Source: Aliivibrio sp. 1S175
GTDB taxonomy: Bacteria > Pseudomonadota > Gammaproteobacteria > Enterobacterales > Vibrionaceae
Assembly (NCBI RefSeq): GCF_001690985.1
Contig: NZ_MAJS01000012.1
Coordinates: 29,746 to 93,745, forward strand
DNA length: 64,000 nucleotides
Reading direction: 5' to 3'
In this document: piece by piece, positions 33,826 to 43,854 of the stretch
Numbering within the stretch: the stretch's first letter is position 1
How the letters are laid out: every line of letters starts with the position of its first letter
Program-made: the position numbers and the translations under genes
Notes under the pieces: model-generated
Told to the model about the DNA's origin: nothing
The model's input: only the letters and a program-made list of their open reading frames with translations
Databases searched by the model: none

Positions 33826-35250
33826 ATGAGTAATACCACTAACCCCCGTGATACTTGGGGATCAAAATTAGGATTTGTAATGGCGGCAGCAGGTTCTGCT
33901 GTTGGTCTTGGTAATATATGGAAATTCCCTTATACAGCGGGAGAAAATGGTGGTGGTGCGTTTGTTGCTATCTATCTTTTCTTTGTGATTTTCATTGGTT
34001 TTAGTGTGATGTTGACTGAGTTTGCTATCGGTCGTCGTACTCAAAAATCAGCAGTAGGCGCGTTTAAATCGACAGATCGTCGCTGGACTTTTGCTGGTGT
34101 TATTGGTGTCGTTAGTGGCTTATTGATTATGGGTTTCTATCCTGTAGTCGGTGGTTGGGCCGTTGCTTATATTGCTAAAGTGGGTACGGGTCTGTTAGAC
34201 ACTCCGGCCGCTATTGGTGATAGCTTTGGTGCTTTTATCTCTAATCCGGTAGAGCCACTTATGTGGATGGGCTTATACCTACTTCTAAATATTATTATTG
34301 TAATGAAAGGTATTTCTGGCGGTATAGAGAAAGCCGGCAAAATATTAATGCCTTTATTATTTATTATTTTAATAATTGTTTCTGTAAAAGGTCTAATGCT
34401 TCCTGGTGCGATGGCAGGTCTTGATTTTCTGTTTAGCCCTGATTTTTCTAAAATTGACAGTAATGTAATTCTTGCGGCATTAGGTCAAGCGTTCTTCTCA
34501 TTATCACTTGGTATGGGTTGTATGATGACTTATGGCTCTTACTTGAAGAAGAAAGAGAACCTAGTTCAGACAACCGCGATGGTTACGGCAATGGATACGG
34601 GGGTTGCTGTTCTTGCTGGTGTCGCTATGTTCCCAGCAATGTTTGCATTTGGAATGGCACCAACTGCGGGTCCTGGTTTAGTGTTTGTTGTTGTACCGCA
34701 AATATTCGCAGAAATGGGCGGTTTGATTGGTCTTCTACTCGCGCTGTTGTTCTTTGTTGGTTTAAGTGTAGCTGCATTGACATCTTCAGTATCTCTATTA
34801 GAAGTAGTCGTTTCTTACTTAATTGATGAGAAGAAATTTACTCGAATTAAAGCGGTAATTGCTGCAAGTTCAGTAATGGCTATTTTATGTATATTTGCTT
34901 CATTATCTTTAGGTGGCCTCGGTCCAACACTGTTTGAGACTGGTGCGTTTGATATCTTTGACTTATTAACCGATAAGATATTCCTAGCCGTTGGCGGTAT
35001 GTTGGTATGTATCTTCGCTGGTTGGAGATTGAAGCGTGAAGATCTTGAAGATGAAGTAACCAATGGCGGCGAAATTAAATTTCCACTATTTGGCCTATGG
35101 TATGTATTAGTTAAGTACATAATCCCTGTTGCAATCGCAATCGTTGCATTTATGGGTATCTCATCTGGTTTTGACGGTGGTAAAGGCCCAATCATGCTGT
35201 TAGGTGTTGCGATTATTGCAGGTTCAGCACTTATCTCTAAGAAGTTCTGA
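33826..35250 (+). CDS. Sodium-dependent transporter, neurotransmitter:sodium symporter (SNF) family
   Basis: A 474-aa polytopic inner-membrane protein with eleven or twelve helices. The first helix carries the family signature for the Na+ and substrate site (GFVMAAAGSAVGLGNIWKFPY), followed by NGGGAFVAIY, matching bacterial LeuT/TnaT-like Na+ symporters. The substrate is probably an amino acid, but it cannot be fixed from sequence. GGAG at 33812-33815 serves either the ATG at 33826 (10 nt) or an in-frame GTG at 33820 (4 nt). I chose the ATG, with modest confidence. Confidence 0.92.
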   Translation: MSNTTNPRDTWGSKLGFVMAAAGSAVGLGNIWKFPYTAGENGGGAFVAIYLFFVIFIGFSVMLTEFAIGRRTQKSAVGAFKSTDRRWTFAGVIGVVSGLLIMGFYPVVGGWAVAYIAKVGTGLLDTPAAIGDSFGAFISNPVEPLMWMGLYLLLNIIIVMKGISGGIEKAGKILMPLLFIILIIVSVKGLMLPGAMAGLDFLFSPDFSKIDSNVILAALGQAFFSLSLGMGCMMTYGSYLKKKENLVQTTAMVTAMDTGVAVLAGVAMFPAMFAFGMAPTAGPGLVFVVVPQIFAEMGGLIGLLLALLFFVGLSVAALTSSVSLLEVVVSYLIDEKKFTRIKAVIAASSVMAILCIFASLSLGGLGPTLFETGAFDIFDLLTDKIFLAVGGMLVCIFAGWRLKREDLEDEVTNGGEIKFPLFGLWYVLVKYIIPVAIAIVAFMGISSGFDGGKGPIMLLGVAIIAGSALISKKF

Positions 35251-35293
35251 TCTAAGATAAACCATAGTAAAGATATAGAATTATAAAAATACA

Positions 35294-35322
35294 AACGAGA
35301 GTCTTATGACTCTCGTTTTTTT
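35294..35322 (+). terminator. Intrinsic terminator after the SNF transporter
   Basis: AACGAGAGTC (35294-35303), a 4-base loop and GACTCTCGTT (35308-35317), then seven Ts. Confidence 0.9.
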
Positions 35323-35334
35323 GATTTAATCGAA

Positions 35335-35364
35335 ATAAAAAAGCCTGATACGAATATTAGGCTT
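35335..35364 (-). terminator. Terminator of ychJ
   Basis: On the minus strand AAGCCTAATA...TATCAGGCTT is followed by six Ts, 28 bp after the ychJ stop. It is back-to-back with the transporter terminator. Confidence 0.75.
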
Positions 35365-35391
35365 TGATGTATTTAAATGTGAGGGTATGGC

Positions 35392-35790
35392 TTATTCAAT
35401 CTCACCATCAACGTAGTACCACTTTCCGTTTTCTTTTAGAAAGCGAGAGTGTTCTTTTAATTGATGTAATTGCCCATTTTCAGAATAGGTTGCTTTAAAG
35501 GAAACAAATCCTTCACCATCGCTAGTCTCTGATAAGTATGAAGAGACTACCTTCAGTTTTCGCCAATCAAGCTCTATAGATTCTTCTATACCTTCTCTAA
35601 ATTCTTCTGCGTGACAAGACGGATGGTAGGTATCGATAATATATTGAGTTAATTGTTTTACGTGAGCACTGTAACGAGAACGCATTAGTAATTCTGGTGT
35701 TTTTGCTAATTCATGGTTGTTATGAATTGGCTCACAACAAATAGAATAGTTTTTTTTGCTGCCACACGGACAATGATTCGTTTTAGACAT
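35392..35790 (-). CDS. ychJ: YchJ family protein (UPF0225) with SEC-C motif
   Basis: A 132-aa protein with the N-terminal metal-binding SEC-C-like motif CPCGSKKNYSICC and the YchJ core (ELLMRSRYSAHV, YIIDTYHP, WRKLKVV, VSFKATY, HSRFLKENGKWYYVDG). It is shorter than the E. coli protein of about 150 aa, which carries a second SEC-C motif at the C-terminus; here the protein stops after the core. Its function is not established. It lies 15 nt after the EAL-HDOD gene and is probably cotranscribed with it. Confidence 0.85.
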   Translation of the reverse strand: MSKTNHCPCGSKKNYSICCEPIHNNHELAKTPELLMRSRYSAHVKQLTQYIIDTYHPSCHAEEFREGIEESIELDWRKLKVVSSYLSETSDGEGFVSFKATYSENGQLHQLKEHSRFLKENGKWYYVDGEIE

Positions 35791-35805
35791 TATAAAATTC
35801 GTTCT

Positions 35806-37008
35806 CTATTTTGCTATGTCATCTACCCATTCGGCAGACTCTTTATAACAGGCTGTAAATTCTTGTTCAGTAATTTTCAAAGCAATACAACATTGAGATA
35901 CCGTAGTCCAATTTGCTTTTTCATAGCTCTCGATGGCTAAAATTAACTTACCCAAAGAGCCTTGACGTTCTGTTAGCGCTAGCTTTATTTCAGTCGAGAT
36001 AGGCAGATGCTGAATCAGGCTGTTCAAAGGTTGATCTAACAAAGGTTCGAGTAGTGAGAATAAACCCACCAAGAATGCTTGGCTTGGTTCGAGATCTATA
36101 TTGGTTTTATTTACAATCAACTCACATAATTTTGCACGGTGTATTGAAAGCGTATAGAGAGATTGTGGTTTATGTTGTGTTGCATGAGCGACGGCAACAA
36201 GAGATACAAATTGACGTAATTTCGTCTCACCCAAATAAACAAGAGCCTGCTTAAAAGAGGTAATTGGCTTGTCAATAATCGAAGATGCATTAACAAAACG
36301 CAGTAATTTATAAGACAATGATACATCTTGAACTAAGTGTTTTTCTACGGCGTTAAAATCAACAATTGGCGCTGAAATTTCTTTATACAACTGCATTATC
36401 GATAATTGATTTGGCTGAATTGCTCGTTGTTGTAACATTTCTGGCTTACTAAAAAAGTAGCCTTGAAAGTAGATAAATCCAGCGGCTTTCGCTTGTTCAA
36501 ATTCTTCATAAGTCTCTACTTTCTCAGCTAAGAAAGAAATATTATATTTTGTACAATGACGAATGAATAATTTAGCTTTTAAAATAGGCGTAGTGCGAAT
36601 ATCAAACTTAATAATATCGATATAAGGCAAAAACGGAGTCCATTGAGGATTTGGTTCAAAATCATCAAGTGCTAATTTATAGCCACGCTCTGAAAGGGTT
36701 TTTACTGCATTAAGTAAGTCTTGATTTGGGATGCAATCTTCAAGGATTTCAACCACTAAATTATGAGCGTTAAATAGCATTGGAACTAAATTAATGAGAC
36801 TTTGTTGAGGGAAATTTACAAAGCCTAATTTGTCATTGGTTGCATTACACTGCGAGCTAAGAAAGTGGTCTGATAGTAATCGACTTGTCGCTTCTTCTGC
36901 TTCTACTGCTGGAAACGTATTTTTGGGACCATCTCGGAATAATAATTCGTAACCAATCGTATTTTTTTTGATGTCTAAGATAGGTTGACGAGCAACATAT
37001 GAATACAT
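35806..37008 (-). CDS. EAL-HDOD domain protein (c-di-GMP signalling)
   Basis: A 400-aa cytoplasmic protein with an N-terminal EAL domain (about 1-195) and a C-terminal HDOD domain (about 200-390). It resembles YuxH-type proteins such as Vibrio cholerae CdgJ. Catalytic EAL positions are largely kept: Glu21 in ELLFR, Asn65, Glu87 in EILE, Asp115-Asp116, Lys134 in IIKFD, Glu162 and Gln182 in FQGY. The usual DDFG reads DDFE. Phosphodiesterase activity is therefore plausible, unlike in many EAL-HDOD proteins that have lost these residues. It is expected to influence motility or biofilm. It is followed by ychJ. Confidence 0.87.
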   Translation of the reverse strand: MYSYVARQPILDIKKNTIGYELLFRDGPKNTFPAVEAEEATSRLLSDHFLSSQCNATNDKLGFVNFPQQSLINLVPMLFNAHNLVVEILEDCIPNQDLLNAVKTLSERGYKLALDDFEPNPQWTPFLPYIDIIKFDIRTTPILKAKLFIRHCTKYNISFLAEKVETYEEFEQAKAAGFIYFQGYFFSKPEMLQQRAIQPNQLSIMQLYKEISAPIVDFNAVEKHLVQDVSLSYKLLRFVNASSIIDKPITSFKQALVYLGETKLRQFVSLVAVAHATQHKPQSLYTLSIHRAKLCELIVNKTNIDLEPSQAFLVGLFSLLEPLLDQPLNSLIQHLPISTEIKLALTERQGSLGKLILAIESYEKANWTTVSQCCIALKITEQEFTACYKESAEWVDDIAK

Positions 37009-37120
37009 AAACGTTATTCTCTACAGCGTGTTGAATCGAATCTGGCTTAATCATAATCTCTTTATTAAGAAAAGACCATGATTCTCCTTATGTTGAATAA
37101 GAGTGAGTAATTAATATTAT

Positions 37121-37846
37121 TTATTTAAAATTCTTATTGTGAAGCGTGTATATACTGTTTTTATACTCGAGTATAGATCCTTGGGTGTACCAATCACCGA
37201 GAACAATACGAATCATTTCTTGATTATTACAACTAAAAAAATGAGTGTCAGGACGGTGAGTATGACCATGAATTAGTCTTTTTACACCTTCCTCAAGCAT
37301 TACTTTTTGAACTTCACTTTGTGTCACATCCATAATGGACAGTGTTTTAATTTGTTTTTTCTCTTTGATTTTATCTTGTACGTTTTTAACGATGCGTTGA
37401 CGAATGAATAGTGGGATGCGATTAAATACCCATTGTAACCATGGTTGGTGAACTTTAGCGCGAAACTCTTGATATTTGATGTCATCAATACAGAGTGTAT
37501 CGCCGTGCATGATCAGTACTTTTTCACCATCGATGTCAATAACAGTATGGTCATCTAAAAGTTGTACTCCCGTTTCTTTACAAAAACGCTTATTCAATAA
37601 GAAATCTCTATTTCCTTGAATGAAGTAGCACTCTACTCCTTGTTGAGTTAACGCTTTAAATGCATCTTTAATTACAACATTAAATGGTGAATTATCATCA
37701 TCGCCAATCCAGAATTCAAATAAATCACCTAATACGTAAAGCTTTTCTGCATGAATAGCTTCATTGCTCATAAAGTCTAGGAAGCAATCGGTGATTTCAG
37801 GTCTAATAGGGGAGAGGTGGAGATCAGAGATAAATAATATAGTCAT
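37121..37846 (-). CDS. lpxH: UDP-2,3-diacylglucosamine hydrolase
   Basis: Peripheral membrane metallophosphoesterase (241 aa) that cleaves UDP-2,3-diacylglucosamine to lipid X and UMP in lipid A synthesis. The metal-binding motifs appear in order: [46 protein letters not shown] and [11 protein letters not shown]. The order ppiB-lpxH, 62 nt apart, is a common gammaproteobacterial arrangement. A hairpin occupies the gap. Confidence 0.95.
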   Translation of the reverse strand: MTILFISDLHLSPIRPEITDCFLDFMSNEAIHAEKLYVLGDLFEFWIGDDDNSPFNVVIKDAFKALTQQGVECYFIQGNRDFLLNKRFCKETGVQLLDDHTVIDIDGEKVLIMHGDTLCIDDIKYQEFRAKVHQPWLQWVFNRIPLFIRQRIVKNVQDKIKEKKQIKTLSIMDVTQSEVQKVMLEEGVKRLIHGHTHRPDTHFFSCNNQEMIRIVLGDWYTQGSILEYKNSIYTLHNKNFK

Positions 37847-37869
37847 AAAATGCTTTTTCTATAAGGAAG

Positions 37870-37898
37870 ATGCCAGTTCTAGATATTAGAACCGGCAT
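37870..37898 (-). other. Intercistronic hairpin between ppiB and lpxH
   Basis: ATGCC-A-GTTCTA (37870-37881) pairs with TAGAAC-C-GGCAT (37887-37898) with one internal mismatch and a 5-base loop. There is no T tract on the minus strand. It is probably an mRNA stabilising or processing element. Confidence 0.55.
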
Positions 37899-37908
37899 AA
37901 AAACAGAA

Positions 37909-38406
37909 TTATTCTGTAATTGTAGTACCAGTAATGAAGACTTCTTCAACTGGAACATCTTGGTGTACGTAACCGTAGTTACCTGTAGCAACACCTTTAA
38001 TTTTGTTTACTATGTCCATGCCTTCAACAACTTCAGCAAACACACAGTAACCCCAACCATCTAAAGACTCTGATTTAAAGTCTAAAAATTTGTTGTCATT
38101 TACGTTGATGAAGAACTGAGAGCTAGCAGAATGCGGCTCCATAGTACGAGCCATTGCTAATGTGCCTACTTTGTTGCTTAGGCCATTGTTTGCTTCGTTT
38201 TTGATTGTTGCACGGCTAGTTTTTTCTTCAAGACCAGCTGTCATGCCGCCGCCTTGAACCATAAAGCCATCAATTACACGGTGGAAAAGAGTGTTGTCGT
38301 AGAAACCTTCTTGACAGTATTGTAAGAAGTTAGCACAAGTTGCTGGTGCTTTATCTTCGTGAAGTTTAACTGTGATGTCACCAAAAGATGTGTGAAGGAT
38401 GATCAT
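37909..38406 (-). CDS. ppiB: Peptidyl-prolyl cis-trans isomerase B (cyclophilin)
   Basis: Cytoplasmic cyclophilin of 165 aa that catalyses proline isomerisation during protein folding. There is no signal peptide. The cyclophilin core is clear: [49 protein letters not shown] and [15 protein letters not shown]. It is divergent from cysS, a conserved pairing in enterobacteria and vibrios. Confidence 0.96.
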   Translation of the reverse strand: MIILHTSFGDITVKLHEDKAPATCANFLQYCQEGFYDNTLFHRVIDGFMVQGGGMTAGLEEKTSRATIKNEANNGLSNKVGTLAMARTMEPHSASSQFFINVNDNKFLDFKSESLDGWGYCVFAEVVEGMDIVNKIKGVATGNYGYVHQDVPVEEVFITGTTITE

Positions 38407-38554
38407 GAAATTACCTTTGTAATTGTATTTAAATAGAATTTGATTTTACCTAAGATTAAGGAGGATCTACAGGGAATTTTCTTGCTATCATTACTTAATA
38501 TAGGTTTAATAGCCTTTATATATCCTTTAAACAAATAATGAGTAAAAAAAGAGC

Positions 38555-39943
38555 ATGTTGAAAATATATAACTCACTTACACGTCAAAAAGAAGAATTTA
38601 AACCAATTACCGAAGGGAAAATCGGTATGTATGTGTGTGGGGTTACGATTTACGACTTGTGTCATATTGGTCATGGTCGTACGTTTGTCTCTTTTGATGT
38701 AATTTCTCGTTATTTACGTTTTTTAGGTTACGATCTTACTTTCGTTCGTAACATTACCGATATTGACGATAAAATTATTAAACGAGCTGCTGAGAATGGC
38801 GAAACATGTGATGTGTTAACTGAGCGTTTGATTGCAGATATGCATGCTGATTTTGATGCACTCAATATGAAACGTCCAGATGTTGAACCAAGAGCAACAG
38901 AATACATCACTGAAATTGTAGAATTAGTTGAACGTTTGATTGAACGTGGCTTTGCTTATGTTGCATCAAATGGTGATGTAATGTTTGAAGTTAAAAAATA
39001 CGACGAATACGGTCGTCTTTCTCGTCAAGATCTTGAGCAACTTCAAGCTGGCTCTCGTATCACTATTGAAGAAGCAAGCGTAAAACGCAGTGGCATGGAC
39101 TTCGTATTATGGAAAATGTCTAAACCAGGGGAACCTACATGGGAATCACCGTGGGGGCCAGGCCGTCCAGGATGGCATATTGAATGTTCTGCAATGAACT
39201 CTTCTATTTTGGGCAACCACTTTGATATTCACGGTGGTGGTTCTGATTTAATGTTCCCTCATCATGAGAATGAAATAGCTCAATCATGTTGTGCACATGA
39301 TTCTAAGTACGTTAATACTTGGATGCACAGTGGTATGGTGATGATTGATCGTGAAAAGATGTCTAAATCATTAGGCAACTTCTTTACTATCCGTGATGTA
39401 TTAGCGCATTACGATTCAGAAACAGTACGCTACTTCTTAATGTCTGGTCATTATCGTAGTCAATTAAATTACAGTGAAGACAATTTAAATCAAGCTCGTG
39501 CATCGTTAGAGCGTTTATATACCTCTTTACGTGGTCTTGATCTAACTGTTACGCCAGCAGGCGGAGAAGAGTTTGTGACCCGTTTCTCTACGGCGATGAA
39601 TGACGACTTTAATACACCAGAAGCTTATTCTGTTCTGTTTGAAATGGCTCGTGAAGTAAACCGCCTAAAAACAGAAAATATAGAAGCAGCATCGAAATTA
39701 GGCGCATTAATGCGTGAGCTAGCGGATGTATTAGGTTTGTTACCCCAAGATCCAGAGGCCTTCTTACAAGGTGATAATGGCAGTGACGATGAAGTTGCTG
39801 AAATTGAAGCCTTAATTAAAGCACGTAATGATGCTCGTGCAGCAAAAGATTGGGCAGCAGCTGATGCGGCTCGTGATGCGATTGCAGCATTAAACATTGT
39901 TTTAGAAGATGGCCCAGAAGGGACGACATGGCGTCGTAAGTAA
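38555..39943 (+). CDS. cysS: Cysteinyl-tRNA synthetase
   Basis: Class I aminoacyl-tRNA synthetase of 462 aa. The HIGH motif is HIGH at 37-40 behind zinc ligand Cys28 (MYVCGVT). Further zinc-site and active-site residues lie in GWHIECSAM and [12 protein letters not shown], and the KMSKS loop is EKMSKSLGN. The C-terminal DALR/anticodon-binding part is present ([11 protein letters not shown] onward). The tRNA-Cys it charges is at 3867-3940. Confidence 0.97.
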   Translation: MLKIYNSLTRQKEEFKPITEGKIGMYVCGVTIYDLCHIGHGRTFVSFDVISRYLRFLGYDLTFVRNITDIDDKIIKRAAENGETCDVLTERLIADMHADFDALNMKRPDVEPRATEYITEIVELVERLIERGFAYVASNGDVMFEVKKYDEYGRLSRQDLEQLQAGSRITIEEASVKRSGMDFVLWKMSKPGEPTWESPWGPGRPGWHIECSAMNSSILGNHFDIHGGGSDLMFPHHENEIAQSCCAHDSKYVNTWMHSGMVMIDREKMSKSLGNFFTIRDVLAHYDSETVRYFLMSGHYRSQLNYSEDNLNQARASLERLYTSLRGLDLTVTPAGGEEFVTRFSTAMNDDFNTPEAYSVLFEMAREVNRLKTENIEAASKLGALMRELADVLGLLPQDPEAFLQGDNGSDDEVAEIEALIKARNDARAAKDWAAADAARDAIAALNIVLEDGPEGTTWRRK

Positions 39944-39963
39944 TCTCGGCATATTTTTTATGA

Positions 39964-39989
39964 AGAGGCTGGTTTTTCCAGCCTTTTTT
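39964..39989 (+). terminator. Intrinsic terminator after cysS
   Basis: AGGCTGG (39966-39972), loop TTTTT, CCAGCCT (39978-39984), then a run of Ts. Confidence 0.88.
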
Positions 39990-40033
39990 ATTACAAAACT
40001 TTTAAGTATTAAACTTTAATAGAGGACACATTT

Positions 40034-40612
40034 GTGGCTCAAATGTACTTTTATTACTCAGCAATGAATGCGGGTAAATCAACAACACTTCTTCAATCGT
40101 CTTTTAACTACCAAGAACGCGGAATGAACCCTGTGATTTTCACTGCCGCTATTGATGATCGCTATGGCGTGGGGAAAGTGAGCTCTCGTATTGGCTTAGA
40201 TGCCGATGCGCATTTATTTAATACAGACATGAATATGTTTGAAAGTATTAAAACACTCCATGAAGAAAAAAAGATTCACTGTGTATTAATCGATGAGTGC
40301 CAATTTTTAACGAAAGAACAAGTTTACCAATTAACAGAAGTCGTTGATAAATTGCATATCCCAGCGTTATGTTATGGCTTACGTACTGACTTTTTAGGTG
40401 AGCTATTTGAAGGCAGTAAGTATTTATTATCATGGGCAGATAAATTAGTTGAATTAAAAACGATTTGTCATTGTGGTCGTAAAGCGAACATGGTTATTCG
40501 TACTGATGAACATGGTGTAGCGATAGCCGATGGTGATCAAGTCGCGATTGGTGGTAATGAGTTATATGTATCTGTTTGCCGTACTCACTACAAAGAAGCA
40601 TTAGGTAAGTAA
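40034..40612 (+). CDS. tdk: Thymidine kinase (TK1 type)
   Basis: Phosphorylates thymidine to dTMP in the pyrimidine salvage pathway. The 192-aa protein has the P-loop SAMNAGKST (9-17), the DECQF Walker B at about 88-92, and [14 protein letters not shown]. The zinc lasso uses Cys residues in CHCGRKA and near the C-terminus (SVCRTHY). The start is GTG at 40034, 8 nt after GAGG. Confidence 0.96.
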   Translation: MAQMYFYYSAMNAGKSTTLLQSSFNYQERGMNPVIFTAAIDDRYGVGKVSSRIGLDADAHLFNTDMNMFESIKTLHEEKKIHCVLIDECQFLTKEQVYQLTEVVDKLHIPALCYGLRTDFLGELFEGSKYLLSWADKLVELKTICHCGRKANMVIRTDEHGVAIADGDQVAIGGNELYVSVCRTHYKEALGK

Positions 40613-40642
40613 TTACGCTTAGTTTTAATGGATAAAGAAAGT

Positions 40643-40679
40643 AAGGCCAAATTCAGTGTCATGAATTTGGCCTTTTTTA
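40643..40679. terminator. Terminator between tdk and the chitinase gene
   Basis: AAGGCCAAATTCA (40643-40655) and TGAATTTGGCCTT (40662-40674), then a T tract. It lies between convergent genes and is probably bidirectional. Confidence 0.92.
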
Positions 40680-40698
40680 TTTGTTATATAGGTTGGTA

Positions 40699-43236
40699 TT
40701 AGTTACAAGTAGATGTACCTACTTCTTTCCACACGCCCCATTCACCAGAAGTTGACGGGCTATCACCTTTTGTCCACCATTTGGCTTCCCATACTTTACT
40801 GCCTTGTGATACTTGATCGCCACCTGTGTATATTACAGAAGAATCCCAAGCATTTTCACAAGTTACAGGTGGTTCAGCTGCATCTTTAAGCACAGTAATA
40901 ATAGTGCTTGTGGTATTTGATGCTTGGCCATCATTAGCAATTACAGAGAATGATAGCGGGGTATCGATAGTATAAGATCCTGCTGTAAAGGTTACTTGAG
41001 AACCAACAACCGTTGCATTAATTCCAGATGGAATGGTCCAAGTAAATGTTAATGGGTCATTATCAGCATCTGTAGAAGACGATGCATCTAATGTGACAGT
41101 GTCCCCTTTATTTACTGAGCTAGGAGCAACAATGACAGCAACAGGTGCCGAATTTACTGGTTCTGTCCCTTCAACAATTACAGATATAGATATAGAGTCA
41201 GAAGCCGTCGCTCCTTTATCGTCCGTTACTGTTAGTGTAAATTGAAGAGTTTCAGATTGAGCAAAACTATCAGTTAAAAAGCTAGCACTCGCCGTGTTTT
41301 GGTTAGTTAACGCTACTGCAGGTCCTGATATTTGAGTCCAAGCATAAGAGGCAATGCTACCATCACTGTCTGATGATAAAGAGCCATCAAGTTGAACTGT
41401 TGCAGGAGCTGTGACTGTAATATCGATTCCAGCATTAGCAATCGGTTTTTTATTTGCAGGAGGAGTTACTGTACCGTCACCAGCAAGACCTTCTTGCATT
41501 GCATTTAGAATATCACCATTATCAGCGTCAATTTCCCATGCAAACAAACCACCTAAACCGAGTGAACGAACGTATTCACCTTTAGCAAGTACAGATTGTT
41601 TATTATCATAAGTGATTAGATCACCATTGCTTGGGTCATAAGCATATGCCGCTTGAGCAATATCATCATAACCAACTTCAACGCCTGCTTTATTTACGTA
41701 ATTAGATACAACATCTTTGTAATCTATTACACCGGCTTCCCAAGATCCTGCTACTTTACCATTACCAACACCAGTCATTGGATTTGTTGGATCTGTCATG
41801 CTTTCACGTGTAACACCAGTCCAGCCACGCGCATACATAGCAGCACCAACGACTAATTTTTTAGCGTCAACACCTTGAGCAAGTAATAAGTCAATCGCAT
41901 TAGTGATTGTATAAGCAGGGCCTTTACGAGGTTCGCCTTTCTCATCTAGTCCAGTGCCATCACATTCACCTTGTGACATATGAGAACCACAGTTTAGTGC
42001 AGTTTGATGGCCAGCCACATTATTCCAACCGCCGAAGAAGTCATAAGTCATTGCAAAGATATAATCCATGTATTGAGAGGCTGCAGCATAATCTACATCT
42101 TCAATTTTATCGTAACCAGCACCTATTGCAGACGTTAATTCATAGGTTTTTCCTGTTTCAGCACTTAACTCATCAAGCATCGCTCTTAGTTCTTGCATTA
42201 GAGCAACATAAGCTGGGCCATCATTAACGGGATCACCACCGGTTGCACTTGCGCCATCACCACCAGGGAATTCCCAATCGATATCTACGCCATCATAGAA
42301 TTTCCATGTTTTAAGGAATTTTTTAACTGAAGCGACGAAGATGTCACGTTTGGGCTTATCAACAAAGTCATAGAAAGGGTCTGATAATGTCCAACCGCCT
42401 ATTGATGGAACAATTTTAAGATCTGGGTAGCGTTGTTTTAACGCCATCATTTGACCATAAGTCCCTTTATAAGGAGTACTGTGAACATGACCAGATTGAG
42501 GTTGTGGCATTTGTACCGCAGCCCATGGGTCATGAATGACGACTTCATAGTCAGGAGTGCCAGCACAAGCTCGATTTAATGCAGCTAAACTGTTTCCATT
42601 TTCTATTTCGCCTAAAGAGGGGTTAGGGCCACAAATAGGAATGAAGCCATAAAGAATATGAGTTAGATTTTGTGCTGGAATTTGGTCTACGGCAAATTTA
42701 CGACCGTAAACGCCCCATTCCACAAAATAAGCACCAGAAACCATACCTGTAGGAGTGGTGTAATTTCCATTGGCAGGATCAACATTCATTGGTAATGGTT
42801 CTAAATGACTGCCATCGGTATCTGCAACTACAATATCTTTAGGTGCACTTGTACTACATTCTTCTGCTGCCCCTGTGCCATTACATAACTGAACTGTCAT
42901 TGCATACTGGCCGCCTTGTCTCACTTGCAAAACCGTTGAGGCTTTTTGTGATGCTGTTGCTGCAATCGCTTCTTCATGAACGATTTGACCATTTAATAAA
43001 ACTTTCCATGTTTCAGCCGATTCACCAGACCAACGATCCCAAGTGACGGGGATTTCAGCAAACTCTTTTATTGTAACTAGTGCTTTATAAGAGGTAGCAG
43101 CTTGATCTACTTCGATAATTGAAAAATCACTTTCCATCCAAGAAATAATGGCTTGGCCAGGAACTGCAGCATAACTTGGAGCGGATAGGGCAAGGGTTAT
43201 TGCTGCAGAGCAAAACCCAAGTTTCTTTTTAAACAT
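40699..43236 (-). CDS. chiA: Secreted GH18 chitinase with two PKD-like domains and CBM5/12
   Basis: Endochitinase of 845 aa resembling Vibrio ChiA. The signal peptide (to about residue 23, ending PSYA) is followed by the ChiA N-terminal FnIII-like domain (24-140). The GH18 barrel spans about 155-590 with the catalytic DxxDxDxE at Asp315-Glu322 (DGVDIDWE) and family motifs SIGGWT and MTYDFFGGW. Two PKD/Ig-like domains follow (about 592-694 and 695-792), then a C-terminal chitin-binding CBM5/12 (793-845) with WEAKWWTKGDSP. It should release chitooligosaccharides outside the cell. The ATG at 43236 has AAGG 9 nt upstream; an in-frame ATG three codons earlier abuts that SD and is rejected. It is divergent from oppA. 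Confidence 0.95.
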   Translation of the reverse strand: MFKKKLGFCSAAITLALSAPSYAAVPGQAIISWMESDFSIIEVDQAATSYKALVTIKEFAEIPVTWDRWSGESAETWKVLLNGQIVHEEAIAATASQKASTVLQVRQGGQYAMTVQLCNGTGAAEECSTSAPKDIVVADTDGSHLEPLPMNVDPANGNYTTPTGMVSGAYFVEWGVYGRKFAVDQIPAQNLTHILYGFIPICGPNPSLGEIENGNSLAALNRACAGTPDYEVVIHDPWAAVQMPQPQSGHVHSTPYKGTYGQMMALKQRYPDLKIVPSIGGWTLSDPFYDFVDKPKRDIFVASVKKFLKTWKFYDGVDIDWEFPGGDGASATGGDPVNDGPAYVALMQELRAMLDELSAETGKTYELTSAIGAGYDKIEDVDYAAASQYMDYIFAMTYDFFGGWNNVAGHQTALNCGSHMSQGECDGTGLDEKGEPRKGPAYTITNAIDLLLAQGVDAKKLVVGAAMYARGWTGVTRESMTDPTNPMTGVGNGKVAGSWEAGVIDYKDVVSNYVNKAGVEVGYDDIAQAAYAYDPSNGDLITYDNKQSVLAKGEYVRSLGLGGLFAWEIDADNGDILNAMQEGLAGDGTVTPPANKKPIANAGIDITVTAPATVQLDGSLSSDSDGSIASYAWTQISGPAVALTNQNTASASFLTDSFAQSETLQFTLTVTDDKGATASDSISISVIVEGTEPVNSAPVAVIVAPSSVNKGDTVTLDASSSTDADNDPLTFTWTIPSGINATVVGSQVTFTAGSYTIDTPLSFSVIANDGQASNTTSTIITVLKDAAEPPVTCENAWDSSVIYTGGDQVSQGSKVWEAKWWTKGDSPSTSGEWGVWKEVGTSTCN

Positions 43237-43854
43237 AAATAACATCCTTGATAAATTAATCCTAAATGGATTACTGCTGAAAAATTCAGCATTACTAGTA
43301 TCTTTATCTATATTTTATAAATTGCCAATTACGATGCAGAGTTTGGCAGCAAGCTAGACTATTCAACATGTTAGATTTGTAATTTTATCTAAATAATGAA
43401 GAGTCGATCTAAAACGTAAACTTTATATCTTGCGTTAATTAAGGTGCTTAATTGTTATTGATAATTAACACTTAGAGCTTGGTTGTCGGCTATTATTTGG
43501 AGTTTTTATCTGTTTATTTACGGATTTATTGACTTTATCTTCTTGTCATTGACGTTTAATTAGTCAAGTGAGTATGAAATTTCAATTTTTTAGGTCTTTA
43601 TCCATACCCTAGGTTGTTGTCGTGTTTCAAAGTGGTCATTTATACTGCTAATTGTGCTTTTTTAAAAAATTATTAGGTGTTTTGTAACAAAAATGTGGCA
43701 AATTACTTCAATGATTGATAATGTTTCCCACAATTCTTCGAAGGTTTTTATATTTTTTGATCGTATTTCACGTTTTTAAGATGATAAATGATTGGCAAGT
43801 CGTTTTGCCCGAAGAGTGTCATGGATGCTAAATAAAATGTATTGGAGTTAATGC
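43237..43854. other. Long divergent regulatory region, chitinase / oppABCDF
   Basis: AT-rich DNA of 618 bp without a supported gene. It includes an 8-bp inverted repeat, GTTAATTA (43434-43441) and TAATTAAC (43462-43469). It should contain promoters for both transcription units. I cannot identify specific chitin-responsive or CRP sites by eye. The oppA SD (GGAG) is just before 43855. Confidence 0.45.

Noticed and set aside
34518..34826. 102-codon ORF within the SNF transporter gene
   Set aside because: It is a shadow frame of a strongly supported membrane-protein gene, with improbable composition.
38458..38535. AAGGAGG followed by a TTG-initiated 18-codon ORF before cysS
   Set aside because: The gap between SD and TTG is 17 nt, too long, and cysS has its own start further on.
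43792..43809. Sigma-54-like TTGGCAAG...TTGCC element upstream of oppA
   Set aside because: The GG and GC doublets are separated by 11 bases instead of the strict 10, so it does not meet the -24/-12 spacing.
43781..43831. 16-codon ORF (starting MINDWQ) upstream of oppA
   Set aside because: No convincing SD and no structural support; probably fortuitous.
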